Assembly: GCA_013002505.1 (NCBI GenBank)
Contig: JABDJL010000147.1
Span: 1 to 37,715 of the forward strand
From: Lysobacterales bacterium
GTDB lineage: Bacteria; Pseudomonadota; Gammaproteobacteria; Xanthomonadales; SZUA-36
Length of the DNA stretch: 37,715 nucleotides
Direction of reading: 5' to 3'
A program made the translations under genes and the position numbers. This document shows positions 16,891-26,240 of this stretch, in pieces. Under the pieces are notes generated by a model. It did no database searches, had not been told where the DNA came from, and worked only from the letters and a program-made list of their open reading frames with translations. Positions within the stretch are counted from its first letter, which is position 1, and each line of letters opens with the position of its first letter.

Positions 16891-17877
16891 ATGAGTCTTC
16901 GTGCATTCGTCACCGGGGGCAGCGGTTTTGTCGGTTCGAACCTGCTCAAGCAACTGTGCCAGGCTGGATGGCAGGTGACCGCCCTGGTACGTGACACCAG
17001 CCCCATGGAGGACATTCACAATCTCGACGCAACGTTTGTCAACGGTGACGTCACCGATGCGAACAGCGTCCTCGCCGCCATGCCTGCGGACCTGGACGCC
17101 GTTTTTCACGTCGCCGCCAGCACCAGCATCTGGTCTGGAAACAACCTGGCGCAGAGACGAATAAACGTTGATGGCACCCGGCACGTTGTCGATGCCGCGA
17201 TTCGCCGTAACGCAAAGCGACTGATACATACATCCAGCTTCGTCGTCTGGGGTTTTCACCGTGACGTGCTGCAAGAAACCAGCCCCCGGCTCGAAAACGC
17301 CGATTGGATCAACTATGTCCGAACCAAGTTCGAGGCCGAGGAAATTGTCAGAGAGGCCGTAGCGAATCACGGTCTCGATGCCGTAATCCTGAACCCCGCC
17401 CATATCCTGGGCCCGGGTGACCGGCATAACTGGTCACGGGTGATTCGCATGGTGCACCGGAATCGCCTGCCGGGCGTACCGCCCGGCGGTGGCGCTTTTG
17501 CCGATGTCCGCGAAGTCGCCCGTGCGCACATCAATGCTTTCCACAACGGACGTGGCGGCGAAAATTACCTGCTGGGCGGGCCGGACACGCAGTTCATCGA
17601 TATCGTCCGCATGACGGGTAAACTGCTGAAACGTAAAGTGCCGGCCAGGCCAACGCCATCATGGTTATTGAAAATTATTGCGAGGCTCCAGGCGATGGTG
17701 GCCGCAATCACGCGCAAGGAGCCCGAAATCACGCCCGAAGGTGCCGCGATGATTACCCGTCACATACAATGCGATTCTTCGAAAGCCACCGCTGAACTGG
17801 ATTACCGCTTCACCGCGGTGGATCAACTGCTGGCTGACACATGCCGCTGGATGCGCAACAAGGGCATGTTGAACTAG
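16891..17877 (+). CDS. NAD(P)-dependent epimerase/reductase (extended SDR)
   Basis: This 328-residue enzyme is an extended short-chain dehydrogenase. The nucleotide site TGGSGFVG is at residues 8-15, followed by VNGDVTDANS and HVAAS. The active-site pair is Tyr and Lys in NYVRTKFEAEE. The sequence HILGPGDRHNWSRVI is typical of dihydroflavonol-4-reductase-like bacterial members, whose substrates are often sterol- or isoprenoid-like but are unknown here. The start at 16891 is chosen for its AGGGAG ten bases upstream and because it gives the normal N-terminus; an extension to 16822 is not believed. A DUF3667 gene follows by 19 bases, likely in the same operon. Confidence 0.88.
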   Translation: MSLRAFVTGGSGFVGSNLLKQLCQAGWQVTALVRDTSPMEDIHNLDATFVNGDVTDANSVLAAMPADLDAVFHVAASTSIWSGNNLAQRRINVDGTRHVVDAAIRRNAKRLIHTSSFVVWGFHRDVLQETSPRLENADWINYVRTKFEAEEIVREAVANHGLDAVILNPAHILGPGDRHNWSRVIRMVHRNRLPGVPPGGGAFADVREVARAHINAFHNGRGGENYLLGGPDTQFIDIVRMTGKLLKRKVPARPTPSWLLKIIARLQAMVAAITRKEPEITPEGAAMITRHIQCDSSKATAELDYRFTAVDQLLADTCRWMRNKGMLN

Positions 17878-17896
17878 AACTGGTGAATAACGCTTT

Positions 17897-19090
17897 ATGT
17901 CAGAAAACGAATCACAATCAGATATTGCCTCGGACCTGAACCAGCCTGCGCCGGTCGCCAGGGACCGGTCCCTGAGCGTTCCTCGGGAACGCCTTGCCGG
18001 ATCGCCTGCCTGCCTGAACTGTGGCACGGAACTGAGTGGCCCGTTTTGCTATTACTGCGGCCAGCCGGACCGCAATTTTTTGCGCTTTTTTCCTGTCTTG
18101 CTGCGCGAAATGCTGTCTGATTTCATCGACCTTGATTCGCGCTTCGCGCGCACCATGAAACCGTTGATGTTCCGGCCAGGCAGGTTGACCAGGGACTACC
18201 TGGACGGCAGGCGTTTTCGCTACACGCCACCCATTCGCCTGTATCTTTTTTCGAGCATCGTGTTTTTCCTGGTTGCAGCCCTGCTGTCCAGCAATGCCGC
18301 CCGTGAAGGTGTCGAAACCCTGTCTGCCAACCAGGGCCAATTGACCGAGGAACAGGCTGCCGAAGCCCGCGAGGCCCTGAAGGACATATCTCCGGAAGTA
18401 CGCGAGCAGTTGAACATGGACTTGGACAAGGTCATCGATAACGCGGCGCGCCGTTCCGCGGACGCCGCCATGAGCGCGGAAGAATCACGAATCGACGGCC
18501 CGCAAAACCAATGGTTCAATATTGACGGTATCCAGTTCAACGACCAGCCCTGGGACGCCGAAACCAACCCTGTAGACCTTCCCTGGGTGCCGCAATGGAT
18601 CGATGACTGGATCAATGGCGAACTGGAAGACTCGCCAGCCAAGGCCGAAGAAATCAATCGTGACCCAGACGTGATCATTGACCAGATCTTCGACCTGCTG
18701 CCGGCCACGGTTTTCGTCTTGCTGCCAATCGTGGCGCTGTTGTTCAAGTTCTGGTACCTGTTTGCCAAACGCTTTTATATCGAGCACCTGATTTTCGCGC
18801 TGCACAACCATGCCTTCCTTTTTGTCAGCCTGACACTTTTGCTGCTGGGCGCGATTGCCGAAGGGCGCCTTAGCGAGGCGGGCATTGACTGGGCCGCCTC
18901 CGGTGTTGCGGGCGCGGTCACGGCCTTGTCCGTGTGGATGCCGCTCTACCTGCTGATTTCCCTGCGCACGGTTTACCGGCAGAACTGGTTCCTGACCCTG
19001 TTCAAGTTCGGGGTGATCGGCGTGTGTTACACCACGCTACTGATCGGACTGACCGTTATCGTGGCCGTGCTCAGCTTCCTGTTGCTTTGA
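17897..19090 (+). CDS. DUF3667 zinc-ribbon membrane protein
   Basis: This 397-residue protein begins with a hydrophilic tail, then a four-cysteine zinc ribbon (Cys39, 42, 51, 54: CLNC and CYYC) followed by the DUF3667 sequence FRPGRLTRDYLDGRRFRYTPPIRLYLF. Hydrophobic segments follow near residue 118 and four more after residue 275, with a long acidic hydrophilic loop between them (about residues 135-270). The family is widespread in Gram-negative bacteria with no assigned function. It would be an inner-membrane protein with the ribbon in the cytoplasm. It is convergent with the aminopeptidase gene, ending 12 bases from it. Confidence 0.85.
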   Translation: MSENESQSDIASDLNQPAPVARDRSLSVPRERLAGSPACLNCGTELSGPFCYYCGQPDRNFLRFFPVLLREMLSDFIDLDSRFARTMKPLMFRPGRLTRDYLDGRRFRYTPPIRLYLFSSIVFFLVAALLSSNAAREGVETLSANQGQLTEEQAAEAREALKDISPEVREQLNMDLDKVIDNAARRSADAAMSAEESRIDGPQNQWFNIDGIQFNDQPWDAETNPVDLPWVPQWIDDWINGELEDSPAKAEEINRDPDVIIDQIFDLLPATVFVLLPIVALLFKFWYLFAKRFYIEHLIFALHNHAFLFVSLTLLLLGAIAEGRLSEAGIDWAASGVAGAVTALSVWMPLYLLISLRTVYRQNWFLTLFKFGVIGVCYTTLLIGLTVIVAVLSFLLL

Positions 19091-19102
19091 CCGCGGCCGA
19101 CG

Positions 19103-20470
19103 TCAGCTGTACCGCTCCCTGAGATAATTGAACACCGCGCGTAGTCCCAGCGCTTCGCCGCCGACATGGCGGCCGGGGCTGGCTGACTGGTTCCAGCCAT
19201 AGGTGTCTATATGCACCCAGGGCACTTCTTTTTCGACAAAGTGCTCCAGGAACAGCGCCGCGATAATGCAACCGCCAAGGCCGGTGCTTCCGATGTTATT
19301 GAGATCGGCAATTTCGCTCTTGAGCAGCTTCTTGTACGGCTGATACAAGGGCATCATCCACAACGGGTCTTCGACGCGATCACCTGAATCAACGATCGCT
19401 TTTGCGATTTCGAGGCGGTTTGAAAATACTGGCGGCAGGTCGGTACCCAGGGCCACGCGGGCGGCGCCGGTCAGCGTGGCAAAATCAATCACCAGGTCCG
19501 GTTTCTTTTCGCAGGCGAAGGCCAGCGCATCAGCCAGCACCACCCTGCCCTCGGCATCGGTGTTACCGATTTCAATGTGCAGACCCTTGCGCGTGCCGAT
19601 GACGTCACCGGGGCGGTATGCATTACCCGATACGGCGTTCTCCACTGCAGGAATCAGCAGTTCCAGCCTGACCGGCAGCTCGTACTGCATGACCAGTCGC
19701 GCCAGTGCGATCACGTGGGCGGCACCGCCCATGTCTTTTTTCATGATTTTCATGCCGGCTGCATTTTTCAGGTCCAGCCCGCCGGTATCGAAGCAAACAC
19801 CTTTACCGACCAGCGCCAGCAGCGGCGCCTTGCGCTCGCCCCAGCTCATGCGGATAAATTGCGGAGCGCGGTCCGCGGCACGCCCGACGGCGTGAATGGC
19901 GGGGAAATTTTCAGTCAAAAGGTCCTCGCCCGAGACAACCTCAACGCGCGCTCCGAAAAAATCCGCCTGTCGTTGCGTATCTGCCGCCAGCTCCGCAGGC
20001 CCCATGTCCTCCGTCGGTGTATTGATCAGGTCGCGCACCAGTTTCTGGGCGTCGAACAGGTTCAAAACATGTTCGGCAACGTCCTTGTCCAGGCACAGGA
20101 CCGGCGTGTCCCCGGATTGCTTCACGTAGCGCTCGAACCGGTAGGCAGCAAGCCCCCAACCAAGGCTGGCCTGGATCCGGTGATCCTTGCTCCACACGGA
20201 CACCAGCCGATAACGAGCTGCGGGCAGGCCCGATGGCAAGCCCGCCATCTGGTACAACCAGCCACTGTCAGCCGTTCCAAACACGACTTCCTCCAGTTGT
20301 CCCCGTGCATCCGGCAATGCGCACCATTTACCCGGCGAGGCATCGAAGCCCGAGGACTCAAGCCAGCGCTGGTGATGATCCGGCGCGTTCTCCAGCCATT
20401 GTTGGTAATCGGTGGCGTGCACCGGGATCAGCGGAATGGCTTGCTCGTCGAAATCAGTGGTGTAAATCAT
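19103..20470 (-). CDS. M17-family leucyl aminopeptidase
   Basis: This 455-residue protein is an M17 metallo-aminopeptidase that removes N-terminal residues from peptides in the cytoplasm. The two-metal site is complete: Lys223 and Asp228 (VGKGVCFDTGG), Asp246 (KKDMGGAA), and Asp305 with Glu307 in the family signature NTDAEGRV. The spacings equal those of E. coli PepA. The N-terminal domain is shorter than PepA's and unlike it, so it is a PepA relative rather than PepA itself. An AGGAAAA site precedes the ATG at 20470. It follows the DegQ-type gene by 51 bases on the same strand, so the protease and peptidase may be co-expressed. Confidence 0.9.
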   Translation of the reverse strand: MIYTTDFDEQAIPLIPVHATDYQQWLENAPDHHQRWLESSGFDASPGKWCALPDARGQLEEVVFGTADSGWLYQMAGLPSGLPAARYRLVSVWSKDHRIQASLGWGLAAYRFERYVKQSGDTPVLCLDKDVAEHVLNLFDAQKLVRDLINTPTEDMGPAELAADTQRQADFFGARVEVVSGEDLLTENFPAIHAVGRAADRAPQFIRMSWGERKAPLLALVGKGVCFDTGGLDLKNAAGMKIMKKDMGGAAHVIALARLVMQYELPVRLELLIPAVENAVSGNAYRPGDVIGTRKGLHIEIGNTDAEGRVVLADALAFACEKKPDLVIDFATLTGAARVALGTDLPPVFSNRLEIAKAIVDSGDRVEDPLWMMPLYQPYKKLLKSEIADLNNIGSTGLGGCIIAALFLEHFVEKEVPWVHIDTYGWNQSASPGRHVGGEALGLRAVFNYLRERYS

Positions 20471-20521
20471 GCGTTTTCCTGTATTGAAGCTCTGGTTTCA
20501 ACGGTAAACGTTTAGCCCGGC

Positions 20522-21859
20522 TCAGTCGATCCTTGCAAAGTACGACCGCCCTTCACGGTTGATCTGCAAAACGAAGGGTGCGCGGATATTTCGAAGGTGT
20601 TCACCGAATTCCACCAGGTTGCGGATACTGTCCCGGTTGATCCCGGTGATCACGTCTCCCGGCCGGATGCCTTCATAGGCCAGCAGGCTTCTTTGCTCCA
20701 GCTCCGCCACCAACACCCCGCTGACACGGCCGTTCCTCAGTCGCGCCGGCAGCTCTGTAAACACCGCCCCTGCAAAGCGGCGTCCCAGTGTTTCGCCGTC
20801 CAGGCGCAAAGGTTCCTGCACCATCAATGCGGCCTTCAACAGGACACGGTCTCGCAAATATTCCACGTCAAGCGCTTCGCCAACCGGCGCCGAGCCTTCG
20901 GCATTCAGAAAATCCCGTGCGCCATTCACCGGGCGACCGCCAATTGCCGTCACCACGTCACCGGGCCGGATACCGGCACGTTCAGCGGTGCTTCCTGCCA
21001 TCACCTCGGCCACCAGCGCGCCGCGCTCTCGATCTATGCCAAAGGCTCCGGCCAGATCACTGGTCAGATCCTGTACAACCAGGCCCAGCGTGCCACGGCG
21101 CACCTCGCCAAAACGGATTAACTGGTCCATCACGTACTGGGCCATGCGTGAAGGAATGGCGAACCCTATTCCGACATTGCCACCGCTGGGCGTGAAGATG
21201 GCACTGTTGATGCCAACCAGCTCGCCGCGCAGGTTGATCAGTGCGCCACCTGAATTGCCCGGGTTAATGGAGGCATCGGTCTGGATAAAATTCTGGTACT
21301 CAAGCCCCCTGACGCCGGTCCGGCCCAGGGCGCTGACAATGCCCGATGTAACGGTCTGTCCCAGCCCAAAAGGATTACCTACCGCAACGACGAAATCCCC
21401 GACCTCCAGCGCATCGCTGTCGGCCAGCTTGAGTGCGCTGAGGCCGTCCGGCTCGATACTGATGACGGCAAGATCCGTATCCGGGTCTGTTCCGATTAAC
21501 CTGGCTTCAAGGCTGCGGCCGTCCTTGAGCGTCACGGCGATATCATCTGCGCCCTCGATAACGTGATTATTGGTCAATACGTAGCCCTTGGCCGCATCGA
21601 CGATGACGCCCGATCCCAGGCTCTGGGAAACCCGCTCACGCGGGGTATCAGGCACATTGAAGAAGCGCCTGAATATCGGGTCATCGAGCAGCGGGCTGCG
21701 AACCCTGACCCTTGTCTGGGTATAAATGTTCACCACCGAGGGTGTCACTTCCTTGAGCACCGGCGCCAGCGAGGGCAGCGGCTGGCCATCCACCGAAGCG
21801 GGTAGCGCCGCCTGTACGGGCAAGCTCAATAATGCAAACAGCAAACAGCAAAATCTCAT
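20522..21859 (-). CDS. DegQ/DegS-type periplasmic serine protease with two PDZ domains
   Basis: This 445-residue protein starts at the ATG at 21859, which has GGAG six bases upstream and is followed by a signal peptide (MRFCCLLFALLSLPVQA, cleaved near residue 17). The trypsin-like domain has its triad: His99 (TNNHVIEGA), Asp129 (DTDLAVI) and Ser203 (GNSGGAL). Two PDZ domains follow (about residues 270-350 and 365-445). The two-PDZ form and periplasmic export point to a DegQ/DegP-type quality-control protease rather than single-PDZ DegS. The protein is in the same orientation as the aminopeptidase gene downstream. An extension upstream to 21961 has no support. Confidence 0.92.
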   Translation of the reverse strand: MRFCCLLFALLSLPVQAALPASVDGQPLPSLAPVLKEVTPSVVNIYTQTRVRVRSPLLDDPIFRRFFNVPDTPRERVSQSLGSGVIVDAAKGYVLTNNHVIEGADDIAVTLKDGRSLEARLIGTDPDTDLAVISIEPDGLSALKLADSDALEVGDFVVAVGNPFGLGQTVTSGIVSALGRTGVRGLEYQNFIQTDASINPGNSGGALINLRGELVGINSAIFTPSGGNVGIGFAIPSRMAQYVMDQLIRFGEVRRGTLGLVVQDLTSDLAGAFGIDRERGALVAEVMAGSTAERAGIRPGDVVTAIGGRPVNGARDFLNAEGSAPVGEALDVEYLRDRVLLKAALMVQEPLRLDGETLGRRFAGAVFTELPARLRNGRVSGVLVAELEQRSLLAYEGIRPGDVITGINRDSIRNLVEFGEHLRNIRAPFVLQINREGRSYFARID

Positions 21860-22091
21860 GCAAAGCTCCAGCAGCCAATTCAGACTATCGGACTTCAAAT
21901 TTGCGTCCGGGTTCGCGACATTAACGTGCTCGATTGCCGATCGCCAGTATCCAGCCCGCAAAAGTCACATGACGCGGGGCGTAGTTTTGTTGCGATTTAC
22001 ATGGAAACCGGATATACAGCCCTATTATGTACATGGCACCCGCCGAAATTGACGCTAGTCTTGATTCTGTCACGTTTTCGGGCAACTATTG

Positions 22092-22706
22092 ATGTCCATG
22101 AACCTGCAACAACAAGTCCTTCGCACCGACGTGTCGGGTATGCCGCTGGAATGGATCAATTACCAGGACGCGGTTCGCCTGATCTCGCTCGAGCAAGTCA
22201 GCTATGCGCTGGGCAAGACGCTGTATTGCATTCATGGCGGTATCAATGCCGCCAGCGGCCTGCAGAGCCAGGTAGAAGTGAACGCGATCCTGGCGACCTG
22301 GGGAACCCACCCGCATAAGCATCTTTTTGCTGACAGCTATGTGCCGCCGCTCAGTAACAAGGCTTTGTTCAGGCGCGACCAAAACCTGTGCCTGTATTGT
22401 GGGCAGCAGTTTCCGAATTTCATGTTGTCACGCGATCACGTGGCGCCGCTGAGCCAGGGTGGCAAGGACAAGTGGTCGAATGTCGTCACGGCTTGCAAAC
22501 GTTGCAACAACTACAAGGCCGGGCGCACGCCCGAGCAGGCGGGTATCCAGTTACTCGCCATTCCCTTCACGCCTACCCATGCAGAATACGTTTACCTGCA
22601 GGGCCGCAAGATCCTGGCCGACCAGATGGAGTTTCTGCTTGCGCACTTCCCGCGCAACAGTGAACTGAGAAAACGCGTCGAACAGGGCCAGTCGCTGCTG
22701 GCCTGA
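22092..22706 (+). CDS. HNH endonuclease family protein
   Basis: This protein of about 204 residues carries an HNH nuclease domain in its second half: CLYCGQQF supplies two zinc cysteines, RDHVAPLSQGGKDKWSNVV the His and Asn of the HNH motif, and CKRCNNYKAGRT the second cysteine pair. The first 85 residues are helical and contain no recognised domain. Single-domain HNH proteins of this layout are common in proteobacterial chromosomes, with DNA or RNA as possible substrates. Start codons compete at 22092 and 22098, with no clear ribosome site; 22092 is used. It is three bases upstream of the flap nuclease gene, which suggests co-transcription and a link to DNA repair. Confidence 0.87.
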   Translation: MSMNLQQQVLRTDVSGMPLEWINYQDAVRLISLEQVSYALGKTLYCIHGGINAASGLQSQVEVNAILATWGTHPHKHLFADSYVPPLSNKALFRRDQNLCLYCGQQFPNFMLSRDHVAPLSQGGKDKWSNVVTACKRCNNYKAGRTPEQAGIQLLAIPFTPTHAEYVYLQGRKILADQMEFLLAHFPRNSELRKRVEQGQSLLA

Positions 22707-22709
22707 CAC

Positions 22710-23591
22710 ATGGGGCCGGTATACCTGGTAGATGCCAGCATTTACGTTTTTCGCGCCTGGTTTTCAGTCCCCGATGAATTCTCAACCGAAGACGGGCATC
22801 CGACCAATGCAGTGTATGGTTTTACCGGTTTCCTGTGCAGCCTGCTCGAACAGGCAGAGTCTGGGCATGTCGGCGTGGCCTTCGACGAGTCCCTGACGAC
22901 CAGTTTTCGCAACGAAATCTATCCCCAGTACAAGGCCAATCGCGATCCTGCCCCTGAAGACCTGAAACGGCAGTTCAAGTGGGCCAGGCAGGTTGCCGAG
23001 GCACTGGGACTGCAGTGTTTCGCCGACCCCTCGTACGAGGCAGATGACCTGATCGGGACGCTGTCGGAGTACTGGCGCGCCCGCGGACATTCAGTGAATG
23101 TCGTCAGCAGCGACAAGGATCTCGTGCAACTGGTCAGAAAGGGGGACTATTGGTGGGACTTCGCGCGCAACCGGAAACTCGGTCACGGCGCGGTCAGTGA
23201 GAAGTTTGGCGTACGGCCTGAACAGATGGCTGATTTTCTGGCCCTGACCGGTGACAGCGTCGACAACATCCCTGGCGTGCCGGGCGTCGGACCCAAGACG
23301 GCCTCGGCGCTGCTCCAGCATTTCGAGGACCTCGATGCGATACGAGAGCGCCTGGCAGAAGTCCAGCACCTGAGCATCCGCGGCGCCAAGTCGCTGCACA
23401 AAAAACTCGAAGAACACTGGCCAGCAGCAGAATTGGCTCGCCGGCTGACCGTCATCAACACCGAGGTGCCAAGTGCGCTGGAACGACCCGACGTGGTCAG
23501 GGGCTCAATTGATGAAGCGAAGCTGAACCGCTTGTTCGACGACCTTTCCTTCGGGCGGATGCTTCGCCATCGTTGCCTTCAGACTGCCTGA
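22710..23591 (+). CDS. 5'-3' exonuclease / flap endonuclease (Xni-like)
   Basis: This 293-residue protein is a 5'-nuclease of the kind found in the DNA polymerase I N-terminus, able to cut 5' flaps. The N-terminal VYLVDASIYVFRAW contains metal ligand Asp8; YEADDLIGTL and VVSSDKDLVQLV hold further acidic ligands; and the helix-three-turn-helix DNA-binding part is LTGDSVDNIPGVPGVGPKTASALL. The length fits stand-alone ExoIX/Xni-like proteins (250-290 residues) rather than the fused polymerase form. It follows the HNH gene by three bases. All acidic residues I can match are present, so catalytic activity is expected. Confidence 0.9.
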   Translation: MGPVYLVDASIYVFRAWFSVPDEFSTEDGHPTNAVYGFTGFLCSLLEQAESGHVGVAFDESLTTSFRNEIYPQYKANRDPAPEDLKRQFKWARQVAEALGLQCFADPSYEADDLIGTLSEYWRARGHSVNVVSSDKDLVQLVRKGDYWWDFARNRKLGHGAVSEKFGVRPEQMADFLALTGDSVDNIPGVPGVGPKTASALLQHFEDLDAIRERLAEVQHLSIRGAKSLHKKLEEHWPAAELARRLTVINTEVPSALERPDVVRGSIDEAKLNRLFDDLSFGRMLRHRCLQTA

Positions 23592-23607
23592 GGAGGCTCG
23601 CTGGCGG

Positions 23608-25035
23608 TCAGTCCTTCTTTTCCCCTTCGCCTGGCAGCGAATCGCCCGGCCGAACCATTCCTGCAGCCTGTGACTTACGGTATTGATCCAGCAACTGTTC
23701 AAGCTGGGGGTCGACCATGGTTGGCGTTTCGGCGATGTTGATACGCGCAATGGTGACCGCAGAAGGCTCGTCCTTGCCCCAATGGCTGTTGGCCAGGAAA
23801 AAGAACTCATCGCCCCGCACCTCGCCATACCTGGGAGTGTCAAAAATATCCAGCGCCACGGCCATCGGTGCAATGGCGCTGACGCTGGTTCCGGTGGGGT
23901 CCAGGTCCAGCCGCATGACTCTTTGAGGGCTAATCCCGCTTTGCACGATTACCAGTGAATTGCCCCACACGCTGAGTCCGTCAATACCGCCGAGGTTCAG
24001 GGTCTCGGGGCCCTTGAGGCGTACCGAACGCGCACTGGCGATTTCGATTACGGTGATGCCCATTTCATGGTCAGCCAAATACAGCAGGCGGCCATTCTCA
24101 GACAAGTCCATACCTCTTAGGCTGACAAAGTAAGGCTGGTTAAAGTAAGGCCGCAGCGCCGGCTCACCCGGTTCCAGCACGTATACCATTGGCAGCAACG
24201 CGTCGGTGGCGAATATTTTGCCGGCAGGATCAATCACCAGCTTGCCGAGAATGTGCGGACGGCCATCAGCCGGAACCGGGTAACGATGCAGGATTTCCAT
24301 CGTATCGAGCTGAAACTCGACCAGCATCGACCGGCCCTGGTCCTCTTTCTTGCCACCCCTGAATTGCGGGTTGGAAGCGCTGCTGGCATAAAGCCGGTTT
24401 CGCGCGCTATCGACCGCCAGGCCATACACCCCCCACAGTCCATTTTCTTCACTGGCCCTGAGCAGTTCGCGGCTTTGCCCGTCGGCGTCAACCTGCAGTA
24501 TCAGGCCATCGGTAATCGTGCCAACCAGGAACGCTTCGCGGGAGGCATCCCAGGCGATGGAGTCGGGCAGCAACACTTCGGCAGCCAGCCGTGCTACGAC
24601 GCTGGCATCACCCAGCGGATTTGCGGCACTGACCATGAGCCCGTTCAGGTGCTCGTAAAGCTCTGTGCCACGAATGTTTTGCGACTCCGGCGCCTTGTCG
24701 AAATCATAGGATAGTCCTTGCCGCTGCATTTTCAGCATCGTGTCGTATGCCGCTGCCTTGTCATCCAACAATGCGTTTGCGAGCACCAGCTGGAACATGT
24801 ATTCGCTGTTGTACGGCCGCAAGTTGCCCAGCGCGACCAGTGCATCGCGAAGCAGGGTGAAATTCTCGGCCTGGTAAGCCTCGCTAACCTTCTTGCGCAG
24901 TTCAGGAACACTAAGCTTGCTCACGTCCTGTCGTGCCGTGGCGGGCGTTCCGATGTCCTCGGGGTCAATAGCCTGGGCCTGGACGGCCGCGGACAGCCAG
25001 ATGCAACAGGCAACAATAGTGCTTCTAAAAATCAT
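23608..25035 (-). CDS. Secreted beta-propeller-like protein (SMP-30/NHL-like) with helical N-domain
   Basis: This 475-residue protein starts at the ATG at 25035, with a GAGGA site eight bases away, and has a signal peptide (MIFRSTIVACCIWLSAAVQAQA). Residues 45-145 are helical and TPR-like (YNSEYMFQLVLANALLDDKAAAYDTMLKMQ). From about residue 155 the chain has repeated beta-propeller-like units, such as PDSIAWDASREAFLVGTITDGLILQVDADG and GVYGLAVDSARNRLYASSA, as in SMP-30/gluconolactonase and NHL-type propellers. No catalytic metal site is recognised, so it may bind rather than hydrolyse ligands. It would act in the periplasm or outside the cell. The exact family is uncertain, and it stands convergent with the flap nuclease gene. 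Confidence 0.72.
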   Translation of the reverse strand: MIFRSTIVACCIWLSAAVQAQAIDPEDIGTPATARQDVSKLSVPELRKKVSEAYQAENFTLLRDALVALGNLRPYNSEYMFQLVLANALLDDKAAAYDTMLKMQRQGLSYDFDKAPESQNIRGTELYEHLNGLMVSAANPLGDASVVARLAAEVLLPDSIAWDASREAFLVGTITDGLILQVDADGQSRELLRASEENGLWGVYGLAVDSARNRLYASSASNPQFRGGKKEDQGRSMLVEFQLDTMEILHRYPVPADGRPHILGKLVIDPAGKIFATDALLPMVYVLEPGEPALRPYFNQPYFVSLRGMDLSENGRLLYLADHEMGITVIEIASARSVRLKGPETLNLGGIDGLSVWGNSLVIVQSGISPQRVMRLDLDPTGTSVSAIAPMAVALDIFDTPRYGEVRGDEFFFLANSHWGKDEPSAVTIARINIAETPTMVDPQLEQLLDQYRKSQAAGMVRPGDSLPGEGEKKD

Positions 25036-25172
25036 CGATAATTCCTCGCAGGACAATGCAATTTCGGGCTGCGTGCTTTGAGCGGTTCTGTGCGCATTGG
25101 TTCAATTCATCCCCCAACGCGCCGGCGGGATACAATCTGACCAGTTTACCAGAGCACGGGGATTACCAAGAC

Positions 25173-25727
25173 ATGCCAGATTACAAAAAACTGTACAGCG
25201 GCCGCTACCTGGGCCTGGTTGAACGTGAGCGGTGGGAGTACACCACGCGCGTCAACGCCAGTGCGGTGGCGGTGCTCATTCCGTTGACCCAACAGGGGGA
25301 ACTGTTGCTGGTGGAGCAGTTTCGTGTTCCGGTCAACGCGGTGGTTACGGAATTGCCGGCCGGCCTGGTCGGTGACCTGGACGATCCTGAAGAGCCCCTG
25401 GTGACGGCCGCTTACCGTGAGTTGGAAGAAGAAACCGGTTTCAGGGCTGAAAAACTGGATATTCTGTTGACCTGTCCCAGCTCTGCGGGCATGAGCGACG
25501 AGTTGGTCACTTTCGTGCTTGCCCGGCAGTTGCATCAAACCGGGCCTGGCGGCGGGGATGACAGCGAAGAGATCACGGTTCACCGGGTACCGTTGGGTGA
25601 AGTGGACGAATGGCTGGCGGGGCGACTTGCCATGGGCCACCAGGTCGACCCAAAAATATACACCGCGCTTTATTGGCTGGGCCGACTGAACTCCGGCCAG
25701 CAGGCGATACCCACCCCTTCAGATTGA
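25173..25727 (+). CDS. NUDIX hydrolase, ADP-ribose pyrophosphatase-like
   Basis: This 184-residue protein carries a NUDIX hydrolase domain. The Nudix core RELEEETGF with its preceding Gly and acidic stretch (GDLDDPEEPLVTAAY) is at about residues 68-94; the spacing from Gly to the first Glu is one residue longer than the usual motif, which may only be a local variant. The flanking EQFRVPVNAVVTELPAGLV is typical of the ADP-ribose pyrophosphatase group, which clears ADP-ribose and related nucleoside diphosphates linked to sugars. The ATG at 25173 is used because it gives the usual N-terminus (MPDYKKLYSG). A TACAAT at 25131-25136 could be a -10 box without a clear -35. Confidence 0.87.
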   Translation: MPDYKKLYSGRYLGLVERERWEYTTRVNASAVAVLIPLTQQGELLLVEQFRVPVNAVVTELPAGLVGDLDDPEEPLVTAAYRELEEETGFRAEKLDILLTCPSSAGMSDELVTFVLARQLHQTGPGGGDDSEEITVHRVPLGEVDEWLAGRLAMGHQVDPKIYTALYWLGRLNSGQQAIPTPSD

Positions 25728-26105
25728 GTGCCAGAGATTCAACAGCGCCGTCGCCATGATCATCAACCACGTAATGACGGTTCCCCAGGTTCGGAACATG
25801 TTGACGCTGTACCTGCGCGCAAGCCCCCAGGCATGCATCAGCCGGCCGCCCAGCAGTGCGGCGCCCAGGGTGTGCAGCAACCACATCTGGCTCACTTCCT
25901 GCTCCAGCAACAACAGCAGGATCAGCGCAATGGGCACGTATTCGATAAAGTTTCCCTGCGCCCGGTTTGCTCGCTCCAGGCCAGCATCTTCGCCGAGGCC
26001 CAGGCTGACCTTGGCGCGGCGTCGATTGAATGAAACGCGGGCCGACAGAAAAACGAATATCAGGCCCAGCAATGAGGCATAAAACGTCGTAACCGGGAAA
26101 TTCAT
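25719..26105 (-). CDS. MAPEG-family membrane protein
   Basis: This 128-residue protein has four hydrophobic segments and the MAPEG pattern: RANRAQGNFIEYVPIALILL around residues 48-67, with the conserved Asn and Glu, and a later LGARLMHAWG-like segment (GGRLMHAWGLARR). Bacterial MAPEG proteins are membrane-bound glutathione-dependent enzymes or relatives. The start at 26105 is preferred over an in-frame start upstream because the protein then opens with MNFPVTTFYASLL, a normal first helix. The 3' end overlaps the NUDIX gene by nine bases in convergent orientation. Confidence 0.85.
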   Translation of the reverse strand: MNFPVTTFYASLLGLIFVFLSARVSFNRRRAKVSLGLGEDAGLERANRAQGNFIEYVPIALILLLLLEQEVSQMWLLHTLGAALLGGRLMHAWGLARRYSVNMFRTWGTVITWLMIMATALLNLWHSI

Positions 26106-26240
26106 GTCCAGCACTCCAGCAGATCCGGGTTTGCATAACATAGCCCTGTTTGCCCCGGGCCTCCAACACATTGACGCCGGCCCGTCACGGCCGCACCATG
26201 GAAGATCACCCCAAATGCGAAGCCAGCCAGGACTTGCACC

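Noticed and set aside
16806-17015. Upstream extension of the MATE gene
   Set aside because: The added 70 residues are not MATE-like and overlap the start of the divergent SDR gene; the GTG at 16805 gives a normal NorM N-terminus.
19577-20515. Open frame of 312 codons on the plus strand opposite the aminopeptidase
   Set aside because: Antisense shadow of an intact M17 enzyme, with no ribosome site or family resemblance.
21860-22091. Promoter between the DegQ-type and HNH genes (TTGCGA and TATACA about 17 bases apart near 22000)
   Set aside because: Each box matches consensus at only four of six bases, so it is too weak to call; the 232-base spacer otherwise shows nothing I can support.
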